Positions 23,047-31,919 of a DNA stretch of 64,000 bases are shown piece after piece. Within the stretch, counting starts at the first letter, position 1. Each line of letters starts with the position of its first letter. The notes below the pieces were generated by a model that saw only the letters and a program-made list of their open reading frames with translations, ran no database searches and was not told the origin of the DNA. Source of the stretch: Deltaproteobacteria bacterium UBA5205 (lineage in GTDB: Bacteria; Desulfobacterota; Syntrophorhabdia; Syntrophorhabdales; Syntrophorhabdaceae). Where the stretch lies: assembly GCA_002412715.1 (NCBI GenBank), contig DHVP01000004.1:162361-226360 (forward strand), in the 5' to 3' direction. A program made the position numbers and the translations under genes.

Positions 23047-24889
23047 TCAGGCGCTCCAACGGGATGAGATGCAGGAAATCATCGAGGAGTTCATAGCGGA
23101 ATCGAGTGAGCTCATGGACAATGTCATTCAGGACATTGTCGTTATCGAACAGAGCCAGGATGAAGAGGTGGTTAACAGCATATTCCGGGCAGTTCACACG
23201 ATCAAGGGGACATCGAGTTTCCTGGGGTTCAATGCCCTTTCCCAGCTTGCCCACAAAGCCGAGGACGTTCTCGGCGTGATCCGCAAGGGCGAGATGGCGA
23301 CGGATCAGACGGTGGCCGATATCCTTCTGGAATCCTTTGACCTCATGAAGGCGATGATAGACGACATCCGGGACCAGGGAAGCGAAAATCAGGATGCTTC
23401 CGGCACTATTGTAAAATTGAGCGATCTCCTCGATCCCGTCAAAAAGGCAGCACAGCCCCCGGCCGAGGAAAAGAAGAAGATCGGAGAGCTTCTCGTCGAA
23501 GAGAACATCATCAGCAAGACCGAACTGGACGATGTCCTCAAAAAGCAGGAAACAGAAAAGGACAAGAAGGTCGGCGAGATCATCGTGGAGGAGAAATACA
23601 TCACCGAGACGCAGCTCAACAAGATCCTGGTGAAGCAGAAGACGCCCAAGCTGGAGGAACAGAGCATCAGGATCGACGTCAAGAAGCTCGACGAACTCAT
23701 GAACCTCGTCGGTGAGCTGGTTCTCGGTAAGAACAGGCTCATCCTCGTGAACAGCATGGCGAAGAAAGGGGAGGAGACGGAAACGGTCTTCGACAACCTG
23801 ACGGACATAACGAACTACATCGAGGTCATCACCAACGAACTCCAGTTATCGGTCATGAGGGCCCGGCTGGTGCCCATCAGCAAGGTCTTCAACAAGATCC
23901 CCAGAATGGTGCGGGACCTCTGTTCCGAATTCAAGAAGGACATCGAGCTCAAAGTCGACGGCGAGGAGACGGAACTTGACAGGTCTCTCATCGAGGCCCT
24001 CCACGATCCCCTCATCCATATCATACGAAACTCGGTCGACCACGGCATCGAGGTGCCGGACGAACGTATCGCAAAGGGAAAACGCGGCAAGGGTCTTCTT
24101 TCCATCAGGGCCTATAACGAAGGCAACCACGTCATCATCGAGATATTCGATGACGGCAAGGGTATCAATATCCAGGCCGTCAAGGACAAGGTCAAAGAAA
24201 AGGGAATCATGAACGATGCCGAACTTGCAAGCCTCTCTCCGAAAGAGGCGATGAACCTCATCTTCATACCGGGGCTCAGCACGGCGCAGAAGCTCAGCAA
24301 GGTCTCCGGGCGCGGGGTCGGGATGGATGTTGTCAGGACGAACATCGAGAAGATGAACGGACAGGCACAGATCGATTCAGAGGAAGGCAAGTGGACGAAA
24401 CTTACCATAAAACTGCCTCTGACGCTGGCCATCATGAGGGCCCTCATCGTGAATGTGGCGGAGGAACTTTTCGCGATTCCCCTCAACACCGTTACAGAGC
24501 TTGTCAAGCTCAAGGAAGGGCTTATCAAGACGGTGGACAAGAACGAGGTTCTCGTTCTGCGCAACACGGTGATACCTGTCGTAGATCTGGGAAAGGCCTT
24601 TCTCTTTCACAGCGACGGGGAGGGCAGCGGCTATATAGTGATCTGCAATATCGGTGAAAAGACAATAGGCATCAAGGTCCATTCCGTCATCGGCCAGGAA
24701 GAAGTCGTCATCAAGCCGCTGGGTGAATTCCTCAAGGACATCAAGGGAATAAGCGGCGCAACCATACGGGGCGACGGCAAGGTGATCCTGATACTCGACA
24801 TCCCCTCGGTCATCCTCAACTACAGCATGCACAGAAAGCTCCAGGCCCAGGCGCAGGCTCAGCAGATACAGGCTGGGATGAGGAATTAG
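23039..24889 (+). CDS. cheA: Chemotaxis histidine kinase CheA with an MshEN-like insert
   Basis: CheA autophosphorylates and passes phosphate to CheY and CheB. The 616-residue protein has the HPt domain with His53 (AVHTIKGTSSFLGF), the dimerisation domain from about 207, and an ATP domain. The N-box is LHDPLIHIIRNSVDHG, the DDGKG loop is near 371 and GRGVGMD is near 424-430. A CheW-like P5 domain follows. Where P2 normally lies there are two related 23-residue units, IGELLVEENIISKTELDD (from 148) and VGEIIVEEKYITETQLNK (from 178). These resemble the c-di-GMP-binding MshEN motif but lack its glycines. The start at 23039 has GAGGAGGAG upstream. Confidence 0.95.
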   Translation: MDDQALQRDEMQEIIEEFIAESSELMDNVIQDIVVIEQSQDEEVVNSIFRAVHTIKGTSSFLGFNALSQLAHKAEDVLGVIRKGEMATDQTVADILLESFDLMKAMIDDIRDQGSENQDASGTIVKLSDLLDPVKKAAQPPAEEKKKIGELLVEENIISKTELDDVLKKQETEKDKKVGEIIVEEKYITETQLNKILVKQKTPKLEEQSIRIDVKKLDELMNLVGELVLGKNRLILVNSMAKKGEETETVFDNLTDITNYIEVITNELQLSVMRARLVPISKVFNKIPRMVRDLCSEFKKDIELKVDGEETELDRSLIEALHDPLIHIIRNSVDHGIEVPDERIAKGKRGKGLLSIRAYNEGNHVIIEIFDDGKGINIQAVKDKVKEKGIMNDAELASLSPKEAMNLIFIPGLSTAQKLSKVSGRGVGMDVVRTNIEKMNGQAQIDSEEGKWTKLTIKLPLTLAIMRALIVNVAEELFAIPLNTVTELVKLKEGLIKTVDKNEVLVLRNTVIPVVDLGKAFLFHSDGEGSGYIVICNIGEKTIGIKVHSVIGQEEVVIKPLGEFLKDIKGISGATIRGDGKVILILDIPSVILNYSMHRKLQAQAQAQQIQAGMRN

Positions 24890-24948
24890 AGGGAAAGGGA
24901 GAAAGGGTTGGAGAGAAAATAAAGACCGTCTCCGGTGGATGGTTTTCC

Positions 24949-24986
24949 ATAGGTCCTATAGGTCGAATAAGACTTATAGGACCTAT
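24949..24986. repeat. ATAGGTCCTATA-family hairpin, copy B
   Basis: ATAGGTCCTATAGGTC (24949-24964) pairs with GACTTATAGGACCTAT (24971-24986) across a 6-nt loop GAATAA, with one G-U pair in 16. TTTATTG follows. It lies 60 nt after the cheA stop and before the end of the convergent EAL-HDOD gene, so it may terminate both transcripts. The arms share about 13 bases with copies A and C. Confidence 0.75.
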
Positions 24987-25040
24987 TTATTGCTCCCGAT
25001 CCTTAAGCCTGGCTCTTTGGCCCCGGAGGCGTGACTGTCT

Positions 25041-26321
25041 TTACATCCCGCTCATCGCCTCATACTCGAGGATCACATTATTCTCGATGACATAGAGGTC
25101 GCCGGGGGTCATGTTGACGTCGGTCAGGTTGATTTGCATTTCTTCGTAGTTTTCCTGTTCCAGGTTCTCTATTGCACAGACCAGTTTGCCGAGAACGCCG
25201 TCGCGGTGGAGGAGGGCGGCGTGGATCTCTTCGGAGAGGTTGAAATCGTTGAGGATGGTTTCGAGGGGGACCTGGAAGAGGGCGTCTATGAGGGAGAGGA
25301 CCCCGGTAATGAAGGCCATGTCGGCGGCAGCCGTGTCCCGGGTTATGCGGGTTGCCAGCAGTTCCATGATCCTTCCCCGTATAACGGCCCTCTCGAAGAG
25401 GGGGGCGCTCGTCGTGTCGTGACCTTCGTCGGCGAAAAGCAGGAGGGTGACCCACTTCTGAAGGTTGCGGTATCCGAGGAGGGCTATCGCCTGGCCAATT
25501 GAGTTGATCTTGTGTGCGGTATAGAAGGCCGCCGAATTCATGAACTGGAGAAGTTTGATGTGCAATTCGGGGTTCTTCCTGAACAGGCCCTCTATGACGA
25601 AGAATTCTTCCTCACGGGCAAGGAACCGTGAAAGCTCAAGGAGTACGAGCTGTGCGGGTGAGATGGACCGCGCCGATATGATGGATGGTTTCGCGAAGAA
25701 ATATCCCTGGAAGTAATCGAAACCGAGATCGCGGCATTCCTGAAAGTCTTCGTGAGTCTCCACCTTTTCGGCAAGCAGTTTCAGGTTATATTTTTTCAGC
25801 TTTCCGACGAGTTCGGGAAGGGCGGACCTGTCGGTTGCCATGAGGTCTATCTTGACGTAGGAGGCGATGCGAAACATGCCCTCGAAAGCCCCGTCATAGG
25901 CTGTAAAATCATCGAGGGCAAACTGGTAGCCGCTCTTCCTCGTCCTGGCGCAAAGCTCCACCACCCTTTGGTCTATCTTTACCGTTTCGAGAAGTTCAAG
26001 GACGGTCGAATTCCCGGGAAGAAGGTCTACGATACCGCTGGCCAGTACCTGGTCATCGACATTGATAAAACCGATCTTATCCCCGATGAGCCTCGAGATC
26101 CCGATGTTATTGAGGGCGTTCACCATGACGCTGGCTGTCGCCTGCACGTTATCGGTGACGTTGGCCCCGTTCATGTCGCCCTTGCGAAACAGGAGCTCGT
26201 AGCCGAAGATTTTCTTGAGCCTGTTCAAAATGGGCTGTCTGCCGATATGGACCTGTCCGTCTTTGCCGGGGTGCGATTTATTTTCCATGTGAGCGTTGTC
26301 GGTTGCCGGTGTCTTTATCAA
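25041..26321 (-). CDS. EAL-HDOD (YuxH-type) signalling protein
   Basis: The 426-residue protein has an N-terminal EAL-type domain (about 20-230) and a C-terminal HDOD domain (about 235-400). The EAL signature reads ELL (GYELLFRK), as in the YuxH group, while ALDDF, VKIDL and AEKVET remain. The group is usually treated as catalytically inactive and may bind rather than cleave c-di-GMP. The first start is a TTG at 26321 with AAGGAAA upstream; an ATG at 26288 is an alternative. It is divergent from cheW, with a candidate sigma-28 promoter of its own, which points to co-expression with chemotaxis genes. Confidence 0.88.
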   Translation of the reverse strand: MIKTPATDNAHMENKSHPGKDGQVHIGRQPILNRLKKIFGYELLFRKGDMNGANVTDNVQATASVMVNALNNIGISRLIGDKIGFINVDDQVLASGIVDLLPGNSTVLELLETVKIDQRVVELCARTRKSGYQFALDDFTAYDGAFEGMFRIASYVKIDLMATDRSALPELVGKLKKYNLKLLAEKVETHEDFQECRDLGFDYFQGYFFAKPSIISARSISPAQLVLLELSRFLAREEEFFVIEGLFRKNPELHIKLLQFMNSAAFYTAHKINSIGQAIALLGYRNLQKWVTLLLFADEGHDTTSAPLFERAVIRGRIMELLATRITRDTAAADMAFITGVLSLIDALFQVPLETILNDFNLSEEIHAALLHRDGVLGKLVCAIENLEQENYEEMQINLTDVNMTPGDLYVIENNVILEYEAMSGM

Positions 26322-26344
26322 GGGCCGGATTTCCTTTACATATC

Positions 26345-26371
26345 TTATCGGTTATAGTATCCATAAGATTA
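26345..26371 (-). promoter_or_regulatory. Candidate sigma-28 promoter for the EAL-HDOD gene
   Basis: Read on the minus strand, TAATCTTA (26371-26364), 11 bases, then ACCGATAA (26352-26345) matches the FliA consensus at 5 of 8 and 7 of 8 positions with exact spacing. It directly abuts the rightward candidate promoter for cheW. The leader to the TTG start would be about 17 nt. Confidence 0.42.
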
Positions 26372-26380
26372 AGCCGACAA
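26353..26380 (+). promoter_or_regulatory. Candidate sigma-28 promoter for cheW
   Basis: TATAGTAT (26353-26360), 12 bases, then GCCGACAA (26373-26380) matches TAAAGTTT-N11-GCCGATAA at 6 of 8 and 7 of 8 positions with one extra spacer base. It would give a leader of about 55 nt before cheW and ends where the leftward candidate promoter begins, so cheW and the EAL-HDOD gene may be switched on together by FliA. Confidence 0.42.
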
Positions 26381-26440
26381 ACAGTAAAGACTTAAGTTGC
26401 GGGTGGATTTTCCGATCATAGTGGAAAGGAGGAGGACTAC

Positions 26441-26908
26441 ATGAATGAAGGAGCTATTCTGCAGCTTGTGACGTTCAAACTTGGAACCGAGGAATTCGGC
26501 GTCGATATACTGAAGGTGCAGGAGATCAACAAGATGATGAACATCACAAAGATCCCCAACGCGCCTGCCTTTATAGAAGGCGTGATAAACCTGAGGGGAA
26601 AGATCATCCCCATTGTCGACCTCAGGAAACGTCTCGGTTTCAGGGAACAACCCTATGATAAATCGACGCGCATCATCGTCGTCGAACTCGAGGGCCTTGT
26701 GCTCGGTTTCATCGTCGATTCCGTCTCGGAGGTCCTGAGGATCCCGGAAAACACGATCGAACCGCCTCCTTCCATGGTTGCAGGCATAGAGTCGGAATAC
26801 ATAGAAGGCGTGGGCAAGCTTGATGACCGGCTGCTCATTCTTCTCGAACTGAAGAAGATATTCTCATCTCCCGAAAGAAAGGATATCGAGAATATCGATA
26901 TGAACTAG
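26441..26908 (+). CDS. cheW: Chemotaxis coupling protein CheW
   Basis: CheW links chemoreceptors to CheA. The 155-residue protein is a single CheW domain with the typical start QLVTFKLGTEEFGVDILKVQ. The strands NAPAFIEGVINLRGKIIPIV and the LRKRLGF loop follow, then VSEVLRIPENTIEPPP. A very strong ribosome site (AAAGGAGGAGG) precedes the ATG. It is separated from cheA by a leftward gene and has its own candidate promoter. A small uncharacterised gene follows 19 nt later. Confidence 0.95.
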   Translation: MNEGAILQLVTFKLGTEEFGVDILKVQEINKMMNITKIPNAPAFIEGVINLRGKIIPIVDLRKRLGFREQPYDKSTRIIVVELEGLVLGFIVDSVSEVLRIPENTIEPPPSMVAGIESEYIEGVGKLDDRLLILLELKKIFSSPERKDIENIDMN

Positions 26909-26927
26909 GGGACCACCGGACGCCATT

Positions 26928-27161
26928 ATGGACGAGACCTTCGAGGTCAATCTCTTACGCAATGTTCAGCCGACCGACAGAAAACTCTCGGTATCCAGGG
27001 ATTTCGTCGGCCCGAAGAAGAGGCAGGAGAGGAACCAAAAGGACGGGCAGAGTGGCGCCGGACTGGAAAAACCCCGGAAAGCCGTCAGGCTTTATGGCAG
27101 AGACGTTTCAGAAAACCCCGCGGATGAAGAGCATGAAGGCAGGATAGATATAACGATATAG
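26928..27161 (+). CDS. Small charged protein after cheW, unknown function
   Basis: This 77-residue frame encodes a highly charged, soluble protein (many Arg, Lys, Asp and Glu) with no membrane helix, signal peptide or known motif. It ends in EGRIDITI. The upstream sequence TAGGGGACC gives only a modest ribosome site. It is probably co-transcribed with cheW, and a terminator follows it 31 nt after the stop. The frame stops exactly where a G-rich repeat array begins. No family was recognised, and it is a moderate-confidence gene. Confidence 0.5.
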   Translation: MDETFEVNLLRNVQPTDRKLSVSRDFVGPKKRQERNQKDGQSGAGLEKPRKAVRLYGRDVSENPADEEHEGRIDITI

Positions 27162-27162
27162 A

Positions 27163-27202
27163 GACGGGTAATAGGTGATGGGCAATAGGTGATGGGTGAT
27201 GG
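27163..27202. repeat. GGGTAATAGGTGAT array after the cheW unit
   Basis: Starting one base after the stop codon at 27161, the array contains GACGGGTAATAGGTGATGGG followed by CAATAGGTGATGGGTGATGG. Its first 20 bases are identical to part of the array after fliI. Its 3' end forms the left arm of the next terminator. Confidence 0.7.
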
Positions 27203-27227
27203 CGAATAACCGTTGCCCATTTTTTTT
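27193..27227 (+). terminator. Rho-independent terminator of the cheW unit
   Basis: TGGGTGATGG (27193-27202) pairs with CCGTTGCCCA (27210-27219) around CGAATAA, with seven Watson-Crick and three G-U pairs, followed by eight T. The left arm comes from the G-rich repeat array. It separates the cheW unit from the convergent efflux operon. Confidence 0.72.
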
Positions 27228-27253
27228 GTTATGACTGCGCCTTCAACCCGTCT

Positions 27254-28723
27254 TTAGCTTTCGGGTTTTTCCTCGGCACCTTGCCTGCCGCCCATTGCCT
27301 CTTGCCCGTTTTCTTCATTTCCTCCTCCTCCGAGAACCTTGTAAAGGTTTACGAGATTGGCTATGCGGGCGAAGCGGACTGAGATCAGGCCCTGCTGCGC
27401 CGCGTAGAGGCTTCGCTGGGCGTCGAGGACGGTAAGATAGCTGTCTATGCCGTTTGTGTAGCGCGCATCGGCCAGGCGGTAGGTATTTGCGGAGGCATCC
27501 ACCAGGGATTGCTGTGCTGTCATCTGGTCCCCGACGGTACCCTTCACGGCAAGGGCGTCAGCCACCTCCCTGAAGGCGGTCTGGATGGCCTTCTCGTACT
27601 GCGCCACGTATATCTCTCGGGTCGCCTTTGCCGCCTGGAGGTTGGCCCACAGCAAAATGGAATTGAAAACGGGAACGCTGACCTGCGGCACAAAGCTCCA
27701 GGTCGCGGCCCCGGCCTTGAACAATCCGGCGAGCTCATTGCTCGTCGTTCCGATGCTGGTCGTCAGGGTGATAGCGGGAAAGAAAGCGGCCCGGGCGGCG
27801 CCTATGTTGGCATTGGCGGCTTTGAGGAGGCTTTCGGCCTGGAGTATGTCGGGCCTCTTGAGCAGTACCTCGGAGGAGAGGCCGGGCGAAAGGTCCTTCG
27901 GCGCTGCAATGGCATCCAGGCTGTCGGACAAAAGCTCGGGGGGTACGGGGGCCCCGACGAGAAGGTTCAATGCGTTCTGGTCGGCAGCCGTGACGGCGGT
28001 GTAGCGTGCGACGTCCACGCGCGCCGCCTCCACCCGTGTACGGGCCTGGTTGAGATCGAGCGCGGATGAAGACCCCAGTTCGTGGCGCCGCTGGATCATG
28101 GTGTACGTGGACTCCTGGGCTTTGAGGGTCGATCGGGCGAGATTGAGGTTTTCCCTGTCGGCCGCAAGAATCAGATAAGTATTCGCAACTTCGGAGATGA
28201 GTGATATCTGCGCGCTTCTTCTTGCATGCTCTGTGGCGAAGTATTGTTCCAGCGCGCTGTCCTTGAGACTGCGGATGCGCCCGAAGAAGTCCACCTCCCA
28301 GGAAGTGATCCCAATGTTGGCATTGTAAATCCGTACGTTGGCGGCTTCGCGGTTTTCACCGATGTCAGCCGGAGTCCTGTATTCGTTGAGGCTGCCTTCG
28401 GCGTTGGGCAGGGGAAGGAGTACCGCCCGCTGGATCCGGTATACGGCCCTTGTTTTCTCGACGTTCAGTACCGCGACCCTCAGGTCCCGATTGTTCCTGA
28501 GAGCGGCCTCGATGACCTTCTGAAGCTTTTCGTCGGTATAGAACTGGCGCCACCCGATACCGGAGGCGTCCGCGGCGGCCTGGCCGGCGGCAGTCTCCTT
28601 ATACGCGGGGCCCGTGGGCCAGGCGGCGGGGACCGGCGCATCGGGGCGTTTATAGGCCGGGGTCATGGTGCATCCGGCAAGGCACGCGATCATGGTAAGA
28701 GTAATAATCGCATTTCGTATCAT
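27254..28723 (-). CDS. RND efflux outer-membrane factor (OprM/NodT family lipoprotein)
   Basis: This is the outer-membrane channel of a tripartite RND pump. The start at 28723 (MIRNAIITLTMIACLAGC) gives a lipoprotein signal with lipobox LAGC and follows CGGAGGG; the longer frame upstream overlaps the pump gene. The 489-residue length and two tandem OEP domains (helical repeats such as LNLARSTLKAQESTYTMIQR in the first half and ARAAFFPAITLTTSIGTTSN in the second) match OprM-type factors. It lies 1 nt after the pump gene stop, last in the operon, and faces the cheW terminator. Confidence 0.93.
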   Translation of the reverse strand: MIRNAIITLTMIACLAGCTMTPAYKRPDAPVPAAWPTGPAYKETAAGQAAADASGIGWRQFYTDEKLQKVIEAALRNNRDLRVAVLNVEKTRAVYRIQRAVLLPLPNAEGSLNEYRTPADIGENREAANVRIYNANIGITSWEVDFFGRIRSLKDSALEQYFATEHARRSAQISLISEVANTYLILAADRENLNLARSTLKAQESTYTMIQRRHELGSSSALDLNQARTRVEAARVDVARYTAVTAADQNALNLLVGAPVPPELLSDSLDAIAAPKDLSPGLSSEVLLKRPDILQAESLLKAANANIGAARAAFFPAITLTTSIGTTSNELAGLFKAGAATWSFVPQVSVPVFNSILLWANLQAAKATREIYVAQYEKAIQTAFREVADALAVKGTVGDQMTAQQSLVDASANTYRLADARYTNGIDSYLTVLDAQRSLYAAQQGLISVRFARIANLVNLYKVLGGGGNEENGQEAMGGRQGAEEKPES

Positions 28724-28724
28724 G

Positions 28725-31700
28725 TCACTTTCCCTCCGAAGAAGTGGTAGGGTCGGGGGTCTCCCCGGGTGCTTCACTCACCCGCTTTCCTTTCTTGAAC
28801 AGTTGTGAGATGACGACAAACAGGAGCGGGATGTAGAAGAGATCGATGAACGTGGCGGAGAGCATACCGCCGGTGACAGCCGTACCGATGGCCTTCATGG
28901 CCCCGGCCCCCGCTCCTGACGAAATGGCCAGCGGCAGGACGCCGAAGAAAAAGGCGAGCGAGGTCATGATAACGGGCCGTAACCTCACCCGCGCCGCCCC
29001 GAGGGTGGCTTCTATGAGCCCCTCACCGCGGGCCATTCTTTCCCGTGCGAACTGGATGATGAGGATGGCATTTTTTGTGGTGAGCCCGAGCGTGGTGAGA
29101 AACCCGATCTGGAAATAGACGTCGTTGTGCAGACCCCGCGACCAAGTGGCCAGCGTCGCTCCAAAAACGCCCAGCGGCAGCATAAGCATATTGGCGATAG
29201 GGATCGGCCAGCTCTCATAGAGAGCCGCCACGCACAGAAAGATGACAAGGACCGAGAAGGCGTACAGAAGCGGTGCCTGGGAGCTTGACATCTTCTCCTG
29301 GTAAGAGAGCCCTGTCCATTCGAAACCGATCCCGTGGGGCAGTTTCTTGACGGCCTCTTCCATGGCCTGCATCGCCTGGCCGGAGCTTTCGCCCGGCGCC
29401 GGTTCCCCCTGAATGTTCATGGACGGGAAGCCGTTGAAACGTTCGAGCCTCGGGGACCCCGATGTCCAGTGGCTGGTAGCGAAGGCGGTGAAGGGGACCA
29501 TCTTACCCTTGTCGTTGCGCACGTAAAGCTTGTCGATGTCCTTGGGCAGCATGCGGTGGGGGGCGTCGGCCTGGACAAAGACGCGCTTGACGCGGCCGCC
29601 CTGGATGAAGTTGTTGACGTAAGAACTGCCGAATGCAGCCGAGATGGTGTTGTGGATGGAGCTTATGGGGACCCCCAGGGCTGCGGCCTTTTCCCAATCG
29701 ACATCGACCCGGTATTCCGGCAGGTCTTCCATACCATTTGGCCTCACCTTGGTGAGACGTTTGTCCTGTGAGGCGATACCGAGAAGCTGGTTGCGGGCCT
29801 CCATGAGCTTCAGGTGGCCGAGACCGCCGCGGTCCAGGAGTTGAAAGTCGAACCCGGTGGCGGTACCGAGTTCGATGACGGCGGGAGGCGGGAAGGCGAA
29901 TACGAGGGCATTCCGATACTGGGAAAAAGCGATCATGGCCCTCTCTGCTATGGCCTTCACTTTGAGGCTCGACTTGCCCCGGAGATTCCAGTCCTTGAGC
30001 TTGACGAATACGAGGCCATTGGTCTGGGACCTTCCCGAAAAGCCGATGCCGGAGACCGTCATGGTCGATTCCACAGCCTCTTTTTCGTTCTCCTCAAAAT
30101 GCAACTGCAGCTTGTTGACAACCTCTTTCGTCTGTTCCAGGGTGGAACCCGTGGGCAGCATGATCTGGGCGAGCATGATCCCCTGATCCTCATCGGGTAT
30201 GTATGATGTGGGCATGCGAAGGAAGATGATCGCGGCGATGCCGACGATCACGAGATAGGCGACAAAATAGCGCTTTTTGCTGGTGAAGGAGCGTTCCACG
30301 CGGTTGACGTAGAGGTCCCGGGTCTTGAAGAAAAAGCGGTCGAACCACCTGAAGAAGGGGCGCAGGATGGGCAGCGCCGCCTCCGCCGGTTCATGGCCCC
30401 TGGGTACCGGCTTGAGGAGAGTGGCGCACAGCACCGGTGTCAGGATGAGGGCCACGATGACCGACAGGAGCATGGAAGCGATGATGGTCACCGAGAACTG
30501 GCGGTAGATGACCCCCGTTGAGCCGCCGAAGAAGGCCATGGGGCCGAAGACCGCCGAGAGCACGAGGCCGATGCCGACCAGCGCGCTCGTGATCTGTTCC
30601 ATTGACTTTCGGGTGGCCTCTTTGGGGGAAAGCCCCTCCTCGCTCATGATACGTTCCACGTTTTCCACTACGACGATGGCATCATCGACGAGCAGCCCGA
30701 TGGACAGAACCATGGCGAACATGGTCAGCATGTTGATAGAGAAGCCGAAGAGCCCGAGCACGGCGAAGGTGCCGAGCAGAACCACGGGTACGGCGATGGT
30801 CGGGATGAGCGTCGCCCGGATGTTTCCCATGAAGAGCCACATGATGAGGAAGACCAGCAGGACCGCCTCGAAGAGGGTTTTGACCACCTCGTAGATAGCC
30901 ACCCTGACGAAGGGGGTGGTGTCATAGGGATAGACGACCTTCATCCCCGGCGGAAAGTACTGGCTCATCTCCTTCAACTTTGCCTTGACCGCGTCAGCCG
31001 TATCAAGGGCGTTGGCGCCCGCGGCCATGCGTATGGCCATACCGGCGGAGGGCTTGCCGTTGTAAAAGGCTTCAATGTCATAGACATCGGTTCCCAGTTC
31101 CACCCGGCCCACATCACTGATGCGCACGCGGGAGCCGTCGGGATTGACGCGGATGGGGATGGAGGCGAACTCGTCGGGGTTCCTGAGCATGCTCTGGACG
31201 ATGATGGAGGTGTTGAGACGCTGGCCTTTAACGGCCGGGGCACCGCCGAACTGCCCTGCCGATACCTCTACGTTGTAGGCTCTGAGGGCTGCCTGTACAT
31301 CGGCCACGGTCAGGCCGTAATCGGTCAGCTTGTCGGGGTTGAACCAGATGCGCATGGCGTACTGGGATCCGAAGTTCTCCACCTCGCCGACGCCGGGGAC
31401 CCGTGCCAGGACTTTTTCAAGGTTGGACTGGGCGTAGTCCCTCAGGTCGTTGCCGTCCATGCTCCCGTCTTCGGAGATGAGGCCGGCGATGAGGAGCCAG
31501 TTCCGGGTTGCCTTCCCGACGGTGATGCCCTGTTTCTGGACCGTGTCGGGAAGGCTGGCCGTGGCAAGCTGAAGCTTGTTCTGCACCTTGGTCCAGGCCA
31601 CGTCAGGATCGGTGCCGGGGGCAAAGGTCAGTTCGAGCCGGGAACCTCCCGCGGAGTCGCTGATGGCGGACATGTAGATCATTCTATCGAGGCCCGTCAT

Positions 31701-31907
31701 CTTCTGCTCGATGATCTGCGTGACGCTGTTCTCGACGGTCTCGGCAGAAGCCCCGGGGTAGTTGCTCTGTATGTAGATGGACGGAGGAGCAATGGGCGGA
31801 TACTGGGATATGGGCAGGCTGTATATGGCGAGACCACCCACGAGCATGATAATGATGGCGATGACCCAGGCGAAGACAGGGCGCTCCAGGAAGAATTTCG
31901 ATAGCAT
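28725..31907 (-). CDS. RND multidrug efflux transporter (AcrB/MexB, HAE1 family)
   Basis: This inner-membrane proton-driven pump exports hydrophobic compounds. The 1060 residues match the HAE1 length (about 1030-1060). The N-terminus MLSKFFLERPVFAWVIAIII and the periplasmic block QYPPIAPPSIYIQSNYPGAS are typical. Transmembrane helix 4 carries the paired aspartates (LLVDDAIVVVENVERIM) used for proton transfer. Internal duplication of the 12-helix layout is visible. It lies between the membrane-fusion and outer-membrane genes, all under the TetR-type regulator. Substrates cannot be read from sequence. Confidence 0.95.
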   Translation of the reverse strand: MLSKFFLERPVFAWVIAIIIMLVGGLAIYSLPISQYPPIAPPSIYIQSNYPGASAETVENSVTQIIEQKMTGLDRMIYMSAISDSAGGSRLELTFAPGTDPDVAWTKVQNKLQLATASLPDTVQKQGITVGKATRNWLLIAGLISEDGSMDGNDLRDYAQSNLEKVLARVPGVGEVENFGSQYAMRIWFNPDKLTDYGLTVADVQAALRAYNVEVSAGQFGGAPAVKGQRLNTSIIVQSMLRNPDEFASIPIRVNPDGSRVRISDVGRVELGTDVYDIEAFYNGKPSAGMAIRMAAGANALDTADAVKAKLKEMSQYFPPGMKVVYPYDTTPFVRVAIYEVVKTLFEAVLLVFLIMWLFMGNIRATLIPTIAVPVVLLGTFAVLGLFGFSINMLTMFAMVLSIGLLVDDAIVVVENVERIMSEEGLSPKEATRKSMEQITSALVGIGLVLSAVFGPMAFFGGSTGVIYRQFSVTIIASMLLSVIVALILTPVLCATLLKPVPRGHEPAEAALPILRPFFRWFDRFFFKTRDLYVNRVERSFTSKKRYFVAYLVIVGIAAIIFLRMPTSYIPDEDQGIMLAQIMLPTGSTLEQTKEVVNKLQLHFEENEKEAVESTMTVSGIGFSGRSQTNGLVFVKLKDWNLRGKSSLKVKAIAERAMIAFSQYRNALVFAFPPPAVIELGTATGFDFQLLDRGGLGHLKLMEARNQLLGIASQDKRLTKVRPNGMEDLPEYRVDVDWEKAAALGVPISSIHNTISAAFGSSYVNNFIQGGRVKRVFVQADAPHRMLPKDIDKLYVRNDKGKMVPFTAFATSHWTSGSPRLERFNGFPSMNIQGEPAPGESSGQAMQAMEEAVKKLPHGIGFEWTGLSYQEKMSSSQAPLLYAFSVLVIFLCVAALYESWPIPIANMLMLPLGVFGATLATWSRGLHNDVYFQIGFLTTLGLTTKNAILIIQFARERMARGEGLIEATLGAARVRLRPVIMTSLAFFFGVLPLAISSGAGAGAMKAIGTAVTGGMLSATFIDLFYIPLLFVVISQLFKKGKRVSEAPGETPDPTTSSEGK

Positions 31908-31919
31908 CAGGTCCCTCCG

